From: Flavipsychrobacter sp. | GTDB lineage: Bacteria; Bacteroidota; Bacteroidia; Chitinophagales; Chitinophagaceae | Direction of reading: 5' to 3' | Assembly: GCA_024508935.1 (NCBI GenBank) | Contig: JANINW010000014.1 | Span: forward strand, 19,920-83,919 | DNA: 64,000 nucleotides | Shown here: in pieces, positions 8,609-16,538 of the stretch | Numbering within the stretch: the stretch's first letter is position 1 | Layout: the number at the start of each line of letters is the position of its first letter | Translations under genes and position numbers: made by a program | The notes under the pieces: generated by a model | The model's database searches: none | The model's input: the letters and a program-made list of their open reading frames with translations, nothing else | Told to the model about the DNA's origin: nothing

Positions 8609-10627
8609 ATGAAACATTTGTTCTTCCCTTTGCTGCTATTGGCTGCCAATGCCACAGCACAGGACCGCATGACGCCCGAAATGCTCTGGAGTGTAAAGCG
8701 GGTAGGTGCCGAAGGTCTTAGCAAGGATAATAAAAGAGTGTACTATACCTCTAAGCAATACGACTGGAAAACAGAGAAAAGCGCTACAAAGCGTTATTGG
8801 CTGAACCTGGCAACAGGCAAGCAAAAAGAATGGACGCAGCCTGAAGGCAAAAATATCATACAGCGCGAAACGGGTATATGGTATGCAACAGATGATAAAA
8901 TGCTGTATAGCAGTGAGGACAATGGCAAGACATGGAACGCCATTTATAAAGACATAGAAGGCTATGAGAATATCCGTATTTCACCGGATGGGCGGTTCAT
9001 ATCCTTTTCTAAAGATGTATTGGTACAGCCTATAATGGGCACCGATATTTATACAGACCTGCCTAAAACAACAGCACAGGTATATACAGACCTTAGCTAC
9101 CGTCACTGGGATAACTGGGAGGACGGTAAGTTCCAGCATGTATTTGTGGCAGCGCTCGATGGTTCGGCAGCTAAAGATATCATGAAGAATGAACCTTATG
9201 ATTGTCCGCAAAAGCCTTTTGGCGGTGCGGAAGATTTTGTGTGGAGTCCCGACAGTAAAGGCATCCTGTATGTATGCAAAAAGAAATTTGGTAAGGAATA
9301 TGCCACCAGCACCAATACAGACCTGTACTATTATGATATAGCGCATGGCAATACCATAAACTGGACTGCCAATATGAACGGGTATGATACACAACCGGTA
9401 TTTAGTCCTGATGGTAAAAAGATAGCCTGGCTGAGTATGGGCCACGATGGTTTTGAGGCTGACAAGAATGATCTATATGTTATGGAATTGGGCAAGAAGG
9501 GCGGTATAAAAATGAACATGACCGGCAACTGGGATGGTACTGTAGAAGGGTTTGTATGGGATACTACCGGTACTAAAGTTTTCTTCAATGCGCCATGGAA
9601 AGGTACCCAGCAATTATTTGAAATAAAAGTGCCGCGCCATGGTGGTAAAATGCTGCCGGCTGTAAGAAAAGTAACAGATGGCAAGTTTGACATTAATGGC
9701 ATAGTAGGGCAGGCTGTGAATGGTATGGTTGTTTCACGCTGCGATATGAACCATGCCAGCGAGCTGTATCTCGTAAACACCGAAAACGGCAATATGACGG
9801 CGCTGACGCACGAGAACGACGAGCTGTACGGCAAAATACAATTAAGCAATACAGAGCTTAAAATGGTGAATACAACCGATGGAAAGAAAATGGGTGTATG
9901 GGTTATCTATCCGCCTGATTTCAATCCTAACAAAAAATATCCTACACTGCTTTACTGCCAGGGCGGGCCGCAATCAGCGCTTTCTCAATTTTACAGTTTC
10001 AGGTGGAACTTCCAGCTGATGGCTGCAAAGGGGTATATAGTGGTAGCACCTAACAGGCGCGGTATGCCGGGCTGGGGTACAAAATGGAATGAGGACATCA
10101 GTAAAGACTGGGGCGGTCAGCCTATGAACGATTACCTGTCTGCAATAGATGCTGTGTCAAAAGAATCGTATGTAGATAAGGACAGGCTTGGATGCGTGGG
10201 CGCCAGCTATGGTGGGTACAGTGTATATATGCTGGCGGGTATGCACGAGAACAGGTTCAAATCATTTATTGCGCATGACGGGTTGTTTGACCTGAAAAGC
10301 TGGTATGGTACTACCGAAGAGTTGTGGTTTGCCAACTGGGATATTGGCGGCCCTTATTGGAGCAAGCCCACTCCTGAAAGCTATAAAAAGTACAACCCCA
10401 GCAATTTTGTAGATAAGTGGAATACACCTATCATGATCGTACAAGGTGGTATAGACTACCGCGTACCGGTAGAGCAGGGGCTTGAAGCATTCCAGGCAGC
10501 ACAACTGCGCGGCATAAAGAGCAAATTGCTGTACCTGCCTAATGAAAATCACTGGGTGTTGCATGCGCAGAATAGTCTTGCATGGCAGCGTGAATTCTTC
10601 AAATGGCTGGATGAGACTTTGAAATAA
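8609..10627 (+). CDS. S9 family peptidase (prolyl oligopeptidase / DPP type), secreted
   Basis: This is a serine peptidase of the prolyl oligopeptidase family, of the kind that clips dipeptides or oligopeptides in the periplasm. The 672 residues have a signal peptide (HLFFPLLLLAANATA), a beta-propeller region of WD40-like PD40 repeats (residues about 30-420, with SPDGRFISFSK and FSPDGKKIAWLS), and an alpha/beta-hydrolase domain. The triad is visible: Ser533 in GASYGGYS, Asp616 in GGIDYRVP, and His648 in ENHWV. It is followed by its own terminator. Confidence 0.94.
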   Translation: MKHLFFPLLLLAANATAQDRMTPEMLWSVKRVGAEGLSKDNKRVYYTSKQYDWKTEKSATKRYWLNLATGKQKEWTQPEGKNIIQRETGIWYATDDKMLYSSEDNGKTWNAIYKDIEGYENIRISPDGRFISFSKDVLVQPIMGTDIYTDLPKTTAQVYTDLSYRHWDNWEDGKFQHVFVAALDGSAAKDIMKNEPYDCPQKPFGGAEDFVWSPDSKGILYVCKKKFGKEYATSTNTDLYYYDIAHGNTINWTANMNGYDTQPVFSPDGKKIAWLSMGHDGFEADKNDLYVMELGKKGGIKMNMTGNWDGTVEGFVWDTTGTKVFFNAPWKGTQQLFEIKVPRHGGKMLPAVRKVTDGKFDINGIVGQAVNGMVVSRCDMNHASELYLVNTENGNMTALTHENDELYGKIQLSNTELKMVNTTDGKKMGVWVIYPPDFNPNKKYPTLLYCQGGPQSALSQFYSFRWNFQLMAAKGYIVVAPNRRGMPGWGTKWNEDISKDWGGQPMNDYLSAIDAVSKESYVDKDRLGCVGASYGGYSVYMLAGMHENRFKSFIAHDGLFDLKSWYGTTEELWFANWDIGGPYWSKPTPESYKKYNPSNFVDKWNTPIMIVQGGIDYRVPVEQGLEAFQAAQLRGIKSKLLYLPNENHWVLHAQNSLAWQREFFKWLDETLK

Positions 10628-10652
10628 ATTTCAATTAAATATCCTTTTTTGT

Positions 10653-10690
10653 AAACGCAGCGATAGCATTACCGCTGCGTTTATTTATTT
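10653..10690 (+). terminator. Rho-independent terminator after the S9 peptidase
   Basis: The stem AAACGCAGCG/CGCTGCGTTT is followed by a T-rich tract. The tract also contains TATTTTAG, a one-mismatch promoter box for the next gene. Confidence 0.8.
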
Positions 10691-10709
10691 TAGCACTAAA
10701 CTGCACAAC

Positions 10710-11168
10710 TTGAAAAAGAAAATCCTTTTAGGTCTCTTGTCGGTATTGGTGCTTATCCAGTTCATACGCCCGCAGCGCAACCAGTTTGCCAATGCGTCCA
10801 GTAATGATATTGCGATGCATTACCAGGTGCCTGAAAATATAGTGGGCATACTGAAGCGTGCATGTTACGACTGCCACAGCAACTACACCGCTTACCCATG
10901 GTACACAAATATTCAGCCGGTTGGGTGGTGGCTGCAAAACCATATAAATGAAGGTAAGCGCGAACTGAATTTCTCTGAATTTGCTACCTATACGCGTAAG
11001 CGTAAAGCCCATAAAATGGAAGAAGTAGCAGAAATGGTAGAAAAAGGAGAAATGCCATTAAGCAGCTATACCTGGATACACAAAGAAGCTATTCTTACAA
11101 AAGAAGAAGCAGCAGCTGTTATCAGCTGGGCCAAAGATTTACAAAAACAGATAGAACAAGAACCATAG
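10710..11168 (+). CDS. Haem-binding domain protein (CxxCH), membrane anchored
   Basis: The product has 152 residues. An N-terminal hydrophobic anchor (KKKILLGLLSVLVLIQFI) is followed by RPQRNQ and the c-type haem motif CYDCH (Cys52, Cys55, His56) in the context NYTAYPWYTNIQPVGWWLQNHI, typical of the Bacteroidota 'haem-binding domain' family. It probably faces the periplasm and may carry electrons or sense redox state; the exact role is unknown. No ATG lies upstream in frame, and the TTG at 10710 directly precedes the expected KKK start, so a TTG start is the best choice. It is 4 bases from xth and probably cotranscribed. Confidence 0.85.
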   Translation: MKKKILLGLLSVLVLIQFIRPQRNQFANASSNDIAMHYQVPENIVGILKRACYDCHSNYTAYPWYTNIQPVGWWLQNHINEGKRELNFSEFATYTRKRKAHKMEEVAEMVEKGEMPLSSYTWIHKEAILTKEEAAAVISWAKDLQKQIEQEP

Positions 11169-11172
11169 AAGT

Positions 11173-11940
11173 ATGCGTATCATCTCCTATAACGTAAATG
11201 GCGTACGCAGTGCCATGAAGAAAGGGCTTACAGATTGGCTGCAAACAGACCCCGCCGATGTAGTATGCCTGCAGGAAACAAAAGCTACAAAAGAAGATGT
11301 GGATGTATCGGCCATAGAAGCATTGGGCTATAACACTTATTGGTTCTCGGCAGAGAAGAAAGGCTATAGCGGGGTGGCTATACTCACTAAAGTAAAACCT
11401 GATGCTTTATTTTATGGCAATGGCATTATGCAGAGCGATGCGGAGGGTCGTGTGATAAGAGCTGATTATGGAGATGTAAGTTTGATAAATGCTTACTTTC
11501 CCAGCGGTACCAGCGGAGATGAACGCCAGGCTTATAAATATGTATGGCTGGATGAGTTTTTCGAGTATATCAATGAGTTGAAAAAGACAAGGCCAAAGCT
11601 TATCATTTGCGGAGACTATAATATTGCTCACAAGGAAATAGACATACACAACCCCGTTGGCAATAAAAAGAGCAGCGGATTCCTGCCTGAAGAAAGGGCA
11701 TGGATGGACAAATGGTTTGGTGCCGGCTTGGTTGATACCTTCCGCGCATTTAATACAGACCCCCATCATTATAGCTGGTGGAGTGCACGCTTTCCTACTG
11801 TACGTGCACAAAACAAAGGCTGGCGTATCGATTATATTTCTGTTACCGATCCGTTGCAATCTGCATTGAAGGGGGCGGCTATATATCCCGACGTCAAACA
11901 CTCGGATCACTGCCCCTGCTACGTGGATATTAAGATATAA
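11173..11940 (+). CDS. xth: Exodeoxyribonuclease III
   Basis: The enzyme is an AP endonuclease and 3'-to-5' exonuclease for base excision repair. The 255 residues show the endonuclease/exonuclease/phosphatase fold with family motifs: SYNVNGVRSA, CLQETKA (metal-binding Glu), ICGDYNIAHKEIDIHNP (Asp and Asn), RIDYISVT and SDHCP (catalytic Asp-His at the C-terminus). The length matches the ExoA/Xth group. It sits just behind the haem-binding gene and before a bidirectional terminator. Confidence 0.95.
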   Translation: MRIISYNVNGVRSAMKKGLTDWLQTDPADVVCLQETKATKEDVDVSAIEALGYNTYWFSAEKKGYSGVAILTKVKPDALFYGNGIMQSDAEGRVIRADYGDVSLINAYFPSGTSGDERQAYKYVWLDEFFEYINELKKTRPKLIICGDYNIAHKEIDIHNPVGNKKSSGFLPEERAWMDKWFGAGLVDTFRAFNTDPHHYSWWSARFPTVRAQNKGWRIDYISVTDPLQSALKGAAIYPDVKHSDHCPCYVDIKI

Positions 11941-11944
11941 GCAA

Positions 11945-11975
11945 AAGCCTCCTTGAAAGGAGGCTTGTTTATTTA
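11945..11975. terminator. Terminator between xth and the convergent blaR1-like gene
   Basis: The eight-base stem AAGCCTCC/GGAGGCTT with loop TTGAAA is followed by TGTTTATTT on the plus strand. On the minus strand the hairpin is followed by TTTTGC, so it may work both ways. Confidence 0.8.
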
Positions 11976-11988
11976 ACAGTATTCGTAT

Positions 11989-13962
11989 CTACTTGTTATT
12001 AGCTATAGATATATGCAGCTTGTTTTTACTGCCGCTGATATTTACATTGTCGGCATCTATATACTTGTAGTATTTGTTGTAGATGCTTGCAGGTTGTACC
12101 TGGCCGTTGATATATAGCTCGTCACCTTTCTTCCTGATAGTATATTCCTGGGTGCGGTCTATTACGCCTTCTTTTTCCATTTTCTCCAGCATCTCATCAA
12201 TGTCAGAACGAGTATCTTTTCCGCCATTACCTATTACCGTCATAACCTTATGTTTCCTGCCGGGAGTGCCGTCTTCATCCATTAGCAATGTCATATCGCC
12301 CATGTCTATCTTCTTCATATGCTCATTTGCAAGCGCCATTTGTATATGTGCATCCTTCATTTTTAAATCGGCGTCTTTCATTTGTTTGTGTATGGCATCC
12401 CAGTCTATATCTTTCATCGCTTTTTTCATTTCTGCCTCAGCTTCTTTTTGCTGCTTAGAAACAATGATCATCTGTTTATGGGCCTCTTTGCCGGCCTTTT
12501 CTATCTCTGTCCAGTCTATATCTTTCAAAGCTTTGTTTGCTTCTTTCATGGCTTTATCAGCTATAGCCATAGCAGCATCACTTTCTTTCATTTGAGCGTC
12601 GGCATCTTTAAGCGCTATGACTATTGTTTTGCTGATACCATCCCAGTCAATTTTATCTAATGCTTCTTTAGTAGTCTTGTCTACATCTATTGTCTTAATG
12701 ATGGCTTTTACTTTGTTGCTGGCATCACTAATGTCAATGTCTTTATCATCATCGTTGCCGATGTGTATACCTTTTAGTCTTTCCTGGTCTTTAGCCGGCA
12801 TTTCTTTTACTGAATTGTAAGTGCGGACAGTACCATCGTCATCTATCACTTTTATTTTATCTTTTGTTGTGGTGAAGACGGTCTTGGTTGTCTTTTTTTC
12901 CGGCGTTTTATCTTTTTTTGATTGGGCTACTGCCGGGGTTAGCCAGAATAGGGAGGCGATAAGTCCTGTTGCCACCAATATGGTGAACAATAATTGTGAA
13001 TAGCTGATATTCCTGTTTTTCATTTCCATTATGCGTTTTATGCGGTGAAGTAAAAAATGATTGTTGCCGGTGGCGGCCATTGCCAGTGTATTTTGCCGGT
13101 AAGTTTCCAATGCTGCCAGGGCTTTGGCATAGGGCAGAGGGGCTGTTGTATGGCTCACTACAAAATCATCGCAGCAATGTTCCCTTTCGCGGCGCACCTG
13201 GGCAGAGATAAGCCAGGTAAACGGGTTGAAGAATAGTAGCGTTTCAATGAACACCTGGATGATATTGGAGAAATAATCGTTCCGTTTGATATGGGCCAGT
13301 TCATGCAGCAGGATAGCTTCCATTTCATCTGTACCCAGGTTGTTGATTGTGGCAACAGGTACCAATATCACTGGTTTCAGTATGCCTATCACCATAGGTA
13401 CATTTATATGCCTGGTGAGCAGCAGTTTTATTTGTTTGTTTATATCATACTGTATTTTCCATGTCTCCATCTTCTGTATCCAGGCAGGCGCTATGCCTTC
13501 TATTGTTTGACGCTTCAGGCGATTAACTGAATAAAAATTACAGCCAAACCTTAGCAGCAGGAAAAGTATGCCCAGCAGGTATAGCGGAACGATCCATTTA
13601 AAATAGCTTTCTACCCAAGGCAGCAAATTGTATATCCAGTGTTCGATATATGCACCGTGCGTTGAAGCCGGAACGGTATGTATTGTTTGTGTAATGATCT
13701 TACCGGTAGCAGGTTCTGTAATTGTAACAGTGGCTCCTTTCAGCATTTGCCATTGTTCCATCCAGGTATCGGCAAACCATACAAAAGTGCCGAGCAATGC
13801 AATGGCAGCAGCATTGTATTTAAAGCGTGACGAAGCGTTGGGAAGTACCTTATAAATGCATAGCAGCAGGCAATATATCAGCATACCTTGCCATAAGGAA
13901 TGCAGCAGGGCCCATCCCAGCGATTGGATAGCTATTTGTATAGTTAGTGGCAGTGTGTTCAT
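11989..13962 (-). CDS. M56 family metallopeptidase, BlaR1-like, with atypical IDW-repeat C-terminal domain
   Basis: The product has 657 residues. The N-terminal half is a BlaR1/MecR1 M56 module: membrane helices near 15-40, 50-65, 120-140 and 325-347, the HSLWQG signature near 21, and the zinc site HELAH at 220-224. In known pairs this module cleaves, or triggers cleavage of, a BlaI repressor when an outside sensor is engaged. Here the outside part (350-657) is not a penicillin-binding domain. It is a charged helical region with IDW units near 438, 482 and 519 and related IDV/IDM near 425 and 552, rich in Lys, Glu, Met and Ala. A small C-terminal domain follows. It forms an operon with the BlaI-type gene 22 bases upstream. 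The ligand is unknown. Confidence 0.9.
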   Translation of the reverse strand: MNTLPLTIQIAIQSLGWALLHSLWQGMLIYCLLLCIYKVLPNASSRFKYNAAAIALLGTFVWFADTWMEQWQMLKGATVTITEPATGKIITQTIHTVPASTHGAYIEHWIYNLLPWVESYFKWIVPLYLLGILFLLLRFGCNFYSVNRLKRQTIEGIAPAWIQKMETWKIQYDINKQIKLLLTRHINVPMVIGILKPVILVPVATINNLGTDEMEAILLHELAHIKRNDYFSNIIQVFIETLLFFNPFTWLISAQVRREREHCCDDFVVSHTTAPLPYAKALAALETYRQNTLAMAATGNNHFLLHRIKRIMEMKNRNISYSQLLFTILVATGLIASLFWLTPAVAQSKKDKTPEKKTTKTVFTTTKDKIKVIDDDGTVRTYNSVKEMPAKDQERLKGIHIGNDDDKDIDISDASNKVKAIIKTIDVDKTTKEALDKIDWDGISKTIVIALKDADAQMKESDAAMAIADKAMKEANKALKDIDWTEIEKAGKEAHKQMIIVSKQQKEAEAEMKKAMKDIDWDAIHKQMKDADLKMKDAHIQMALANEHMKKIDMGDMTLLMDEDGTPGRKHKVMTVIGNGGKDTRSDIDEMLEKMEKEGVIDRTQEYTIRKKGDELYINGQVQPASIYNKYYKYIDADNVNISGSKNKLHISIANNK

Positions 13963-13984
13963 ACGGTGTTGATTTGAATAGTGA

Positions 13985-14371
13985 TTAGTGCCTGTTTTTT
14001 TCTTCTATCTCATCAAGGTATTTCTTTATGGCTTCCAGCTCCTTATTACTGGCGTTATGGTTGCCCAGGGCCTGCATTACCAGTTGCATGGCAGAGCCGT
14101 TAAATACGGTATCTATCATGCGTTGTACTATTTGCCCCTGTGTCTGGTCTTTCGATACGGCAGCTTCAAAAATGTGGGTCTTTGAGCTGGCATCGCGTTT
14201 CAGTAGTTTCTTTTCATGCATTATCTGCATCAGCTTAAGGGTGGTGGTATAGCCCGCATCTTTGCTGCGCGAAAGTATCTCGTGCACTTCCCTTACCGTA
14301 GAGGGGCCCTTCTCCCATAGGATATTCAGTATCTCCAGTTCGCTGTCCGTTGGTTTTATATTCACGTTCAT
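13985..14371 (-). CDS. BlaI/MecI/CopY family transcriptional repressor
   Basis: The product has 128 residues from the ATG at 14371. A winged helix-turn-helix begins with PTDSELEILNILWEKGPSTVREVHEIL and continues GYTTTLKLMQIMHEKKLL, the classic BlaI/MecI DNA-binding domain. A C-terminal dimer and cleavage region ends in a charged helix. A longer frame starts at 14425, but it would cross the operator and promoter described below, so the shorter start is preferred. It is the first gene of an operon with the M56 protease and should repress its own promoter through two TACGA-N6-TCGTA sites. Confidence 0.92.
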   Translation of the reverse strand: MNVNIKPTDSELEILNILWEKGPSTVREVHEILSRSKDAGYTTTLKLMQIMHEKKLLKRDASSKTHIFEAAVSKDQTQGQIVQRMIDTVFNGSAMQLVMQALGNHNASNKELEAIKKYLDEIEEKNRH

Positions 14372-14377
14372 GTATTG

Positions 14378-14393
14378 TACGATTCTTTTCGTA
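14378..14393. promoter_or_regulatory. Operator 2 for the BlaI-type repressor (TACGA-N6-TCGTA)
   Basis: This perfect five-base half-site palindrome, 16 bases in all, lies just downstream of the predicted -7 box and six bases before the blaI-like ATG. It would cover the transcription start. Assignment to this repressor is inference from position and symmetry. Confidence 0.7.
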
Positions 14394-14395
14394 GA

Positions 14396-14426
14396 TAAAA
14401 GTACGAACATCTTCGTAAGTTCCAAA
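14396..14426 (-). promoter_or_regulatory. Promoter of the blaI-blaR1-like operon
   Basis: On the minus strand a TTTG -33 element (14423-14426) and a -7 box TACTTTTA (14396-14403, one mismatch to TAnnTTTG) are separated by 19 bases. Operator 1 fills most of the spacer and operator 2 follows the -7 box. Confidence 0.55.
14402..14417. promoter_or_regulatory. Operator 1 for the BlaI-type repressor (TACGAA-N4-TTCGTA)
   Basis: This palindrome has six-base half sites and the same 16-base geometry as operator 2. The two centres are 24 bases apart. It lies between the -33 and -7 elements. Confidence 0.72.
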
Positions 14427-14461
14427 CAACAGATATTCTTTTATGATTTCTTTAAGAAATG

Positions 14462-14496
14462 AAAAAAGCCCCGCGGAGAAGCGGGGCTTTAAAAAA
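14462..14496 (-). terminator. Rho-independent terminator after rpsT
   Basis: The ten-base stem AAAGCCCCGC/GCGGGGCTTT with a six-base loop is followed by a T run on the minus strand. It separates rpsT from the blaI-like promoter. Confidence 0.9.
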
Positions 14497-14516
14497 TATA
14501 GTGGTAATCCTAAGGA

Positions 14517-14771
14517 TTATGCAAGTGCATTGATCTTCTGAACGATACCTGATTTCAGGTTGCTCGCCTTGTTTTTGTGAATAACATTGCGTTTTGCCAG
14601 CTTATCTATCATAGATATTACTTTCGGCATTTGCTCAACAGCGGCAGCTTTATCGGTAACGGCTAACAGGTTGCGAATGGCATTACGAGTCGTTTTACCG
14701 TAGTAACGGTTACGGTCGCGGCGTTTTTCACTTTGGCGGATATCCTTTTTGGTTGCTTTATGATTTGCCAT
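14517..14771 (-). CDS. rpsT: 30S ribosomal protein bS20
   Basis: This 84-residue basic protein binds 16S rRNA early in 30S assembly. It begins [22 protein letters not shown], the normal bS20 opening, and continues with a helical bundle pattern through [24 protein letters not shown]. The gene is a single unit with its own promoter (TACCTTTG) and a strong terminator. Confidence 0.96.
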   Translation of the reverse strand: MANHKATKKDIRQSEKRRDRNRYYGKTTRNAIRNLLAVTDKAAAVEQMPKVISMIDKLAKRNVIHKNKASNLKSGIVQKINALA

Positions 14772-14796
14772 CTTTTCTTCTCAATTTTTAAGGCTG

Positions 14797-14804
14797 CAAA
14801 GGTA
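14797..14804 (-). promoter_or_regulatory. Bacteroidota -7 promoter element for rpsT (TACCTTTG)
   Basis: A perfect box on the minus strand ends 25 bases before the rpsT ATG. The same TACCTTTGCA sequence precedes the rpmF operon at 20001. Confidence 0.65.
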
Positions 14805-14839
14805 ATATAAAATAGTTTAACTCAAAAATATTTTTACAA

Positions 14840-15961
14840 TTACATATTTTGAGCGCTCAATATTTGTTTTGAACGTTTGGTGAGAAACTCTTTTTTCTCT
14901 ACAAACTTGTCCAGCTTGTCCTTTGGCAGACGCAGGCTATAGTAATCTGTAGGGTAGGTATCCATCTCATACAGTTCGTAATCGGGGTTCCATTTGTTCA
15001 GTATCCTTTTATCCATACCCAACTCCTGTACCATCAGGTCCATGCTCAGTGGCTCTGTCAGCTTTACAATAGCCATATTCTTCAGTTCTTCCTCGGTGTA
15101 GGCAGGTTTTACAACTTTTTTCTCAGCACCTTTAATTGCAGCTATTTCCGCCGCTTTGCTCATGCTCAGGTCGCTGGGTATATTGTTGATACCTATAAAC
15201 TTGCTGAGGTTCTCAAAAATGGTAGCCGTAGCAATAAAGGCCAGTACGTGGCCCTGTGTTTCCTTAGGCAGGTATTTTTTTATATCCCAGAAGTTGTGGC
15301 TGCCGGTACGGCTTATGGCCCTCAATACAGGCGTAGGTCCGCTATTATAAGCCGCCACTACCAAAAGCCAGTCGTTCAGGTTATCGTACAGGTAGGTAAG
15401 GTATTTAGCTGCCGCATTGGTCGATTTAAACCAGTCTTTACGGTCATCGCGTTTGCCGCTCACCGTAAGCCCCATCAGGCGGGCCGTAGGTGCCATAAAC
15501 TGCCAGGGGCCCACGGCCCCAACTTTCGATTTGGCATTGTGGTTCAGTGCAGATTCTATTACCGCCAGGTATTTCAGCTCTTTAGGTATATCGTGCTGGG
15601 TAAGCACATTGTCAATAAGAGAAAAATGCGGCAGGCTTTTGCCCTGAACTACGTCGAGCGTACGGTTATGTACCTGCAGGTACTTGCGTACAAATTCAGC
15701 CACATAATCGCTCATTTCGCCATAGTAGGCTTTTTCATTAGCCAGGGGCACAGATTTTTTCACCTTCGGTTGTTCAACCTTGGTAAGGGCAGGAGGGTTG
15801 GCAGATGGCACACAATTGGCCATAGCCTTCCTTGAAGGATCACCGGGGTGAACCACAATGGTATCTATTTTAGTAACGCGGGTAGACGGTACGCGCTGTG
15901 CATACAGGTTTCCTGCGGAAAGAGCTACTAAAGATGTAAACAATAAACGCTTGTATTGCAT
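14840..15961 (-). CDS. Periplasmic lytic transglycosylase (SLT domain)
   Basis: The enzyme cleaves the glycan strands of peptidoglycan. The 373 residues have a signal peptide (RLLFTSLVALSAGNLYA), a linker rich in Pro and Lys, and an SLT domain from about 110 to 270. This contains catalytic Glu136 in VIESALNHNAKSKVGAVGPWQFM, then AAYNSGP and the LAFIATATIF helix. The arrangement is MltD-like, but clear LysM repeats are not evident; the C-terminal YYSLRLPKDKL segment might be one degenerate unit. It is a single gene between rpsT and tatA. Confidence 0.9.
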   Translation of the reverse strand: MQYKRLLFTSLVALSAGNLYAQRVPSTRVTKIDTIVVHPGDPSRKAMANCVPSANPPALTKVEQPKVKKSVPLANEKAYYGEMSDYVAEFVRKYLQVHNRTLDVVQGKSLPHFSLIDNVLTQHDIPKELKYLAVIESALNHNAKSKVGAVGPWQFMAPTARLMGLTVSGKRDDRKDWFKSTNAAAKYLTYLYDNLNDWLLVVAAYNSGPTPVLRAISRTGSHNFWDIKKYLPKETQGHVLAFIATATIFENLSKFIGINNIPSDLSMSKAAEIAAIKGAEKKVVKPAYTEEELKNMAIVKLTEPLSMDLMVQELGMDKRILNKWNPDYELYEMDTYPTDYYSLRLPKDKLDKFVEKKEFLTKRSKQILSAQNM

Positions 15962-16073
15962 GTTTTATCGTTATTAAAGCGGTGAAACAATGCAACCCTA
16001 CGGGTGCTTTTAAAATCAATTGGTAATATTCCCGGTAGACAGCGGTGGAATAAGAATAAAAAAAGAAAACCAG

Positions 16074-16289
16074 TTAGGCTTTTTCTTTTTCTTTCATGCC
16101 GGCTTCAATTTCGCTTTTTACGCCTTCTTTGGCATCATTGAACTCGCGTATTCCTTTACCTATACCACGTGCTAATTCAGGTATTTTTTTACCGCCGAAC
16201 AGCACCACCACCACTATCAGAATAGTTATCCACTCACCACCACTTGGCATAGAAAGTAATAACTGCGGATTAATCGCTAAAAGAGACAT
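16074..16289 (-). CDS. tatA: Sec-independent translocase TatA/TatE family protein
   Basis: The 71-residue product has one membrane helix (WITILIVVVVLFGG) followed by the TatA hallmark FGGKKIPELARGIGKGIREF amphipathic helix and a charged Lys/Glu tail. TatA forms the pore-like assembly that moves folded proteins with twin-arginine signals. No tatC is adjacent. It has its own minus-strand promoter, a perfect TATCTTTG box at 16319-16326. Confidence 0.94.
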   Translation of the reverse strand: MSLLAINPQLLLSMPSGGEWITILIVVVVLFGGKKIPELARGIGKGIREFNDAKEGVKSEIEAGMKEKEKA

Positions 16290-16318
16290 AATGTTTTCGT
16301 TTTAAACTAACTGTAAAG

Positions 16319-16326
16319 CAAAGATA
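16319..16326 (-). promoter_or_regulatory. Bacteroidota -7 promoter element for tatA (TATCTTTG)
   Basis: This is a perfect match 29 bases upstream of the tatA ATG. The remaining intergenic sequence to 16538 has no open frame, tRNA or strong hairpin that I can support. Confidence 0.6.
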
Positions 16327-16538
16327 TAGCTATAATCAATTCCAACCTGTTAAAATTCCACCTGTCATTACGGGAAGGATGAAAATAATAAAAAGCTGTT
16401 GTATTTCATAGCTTTCACTATAGGCTATAAATGATAATGTGTAAATGGCTATTAAGGTGTAGGGTATATTGCTGCAGGAGTATATATGTTATAAATGAAT
16501 CTTTTAAAAAGACGGTTTATAACGTCATATTTTAATGT

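Noticed and set aside
14372-14425. Longer start for the BlaI-type repressor
   Set aside because: The extra residues would be coded across the operators and promoter; family members begin near MNVNIKPTDSELEI.
15248-15835. Plus-strand open frame of 195 codons
   Set aside because: It is antisense to the lytic transglycosylase gene, whose motifs are clear.
16305-16538. tRNA or small gene in the tatA-rluD gap
   Set aside because: No T-arm sequence, no open frame with a start and no strong hairpin were found; a short GACG/CGTC pair before a T run at the rluD end is too weak to call a terminator.
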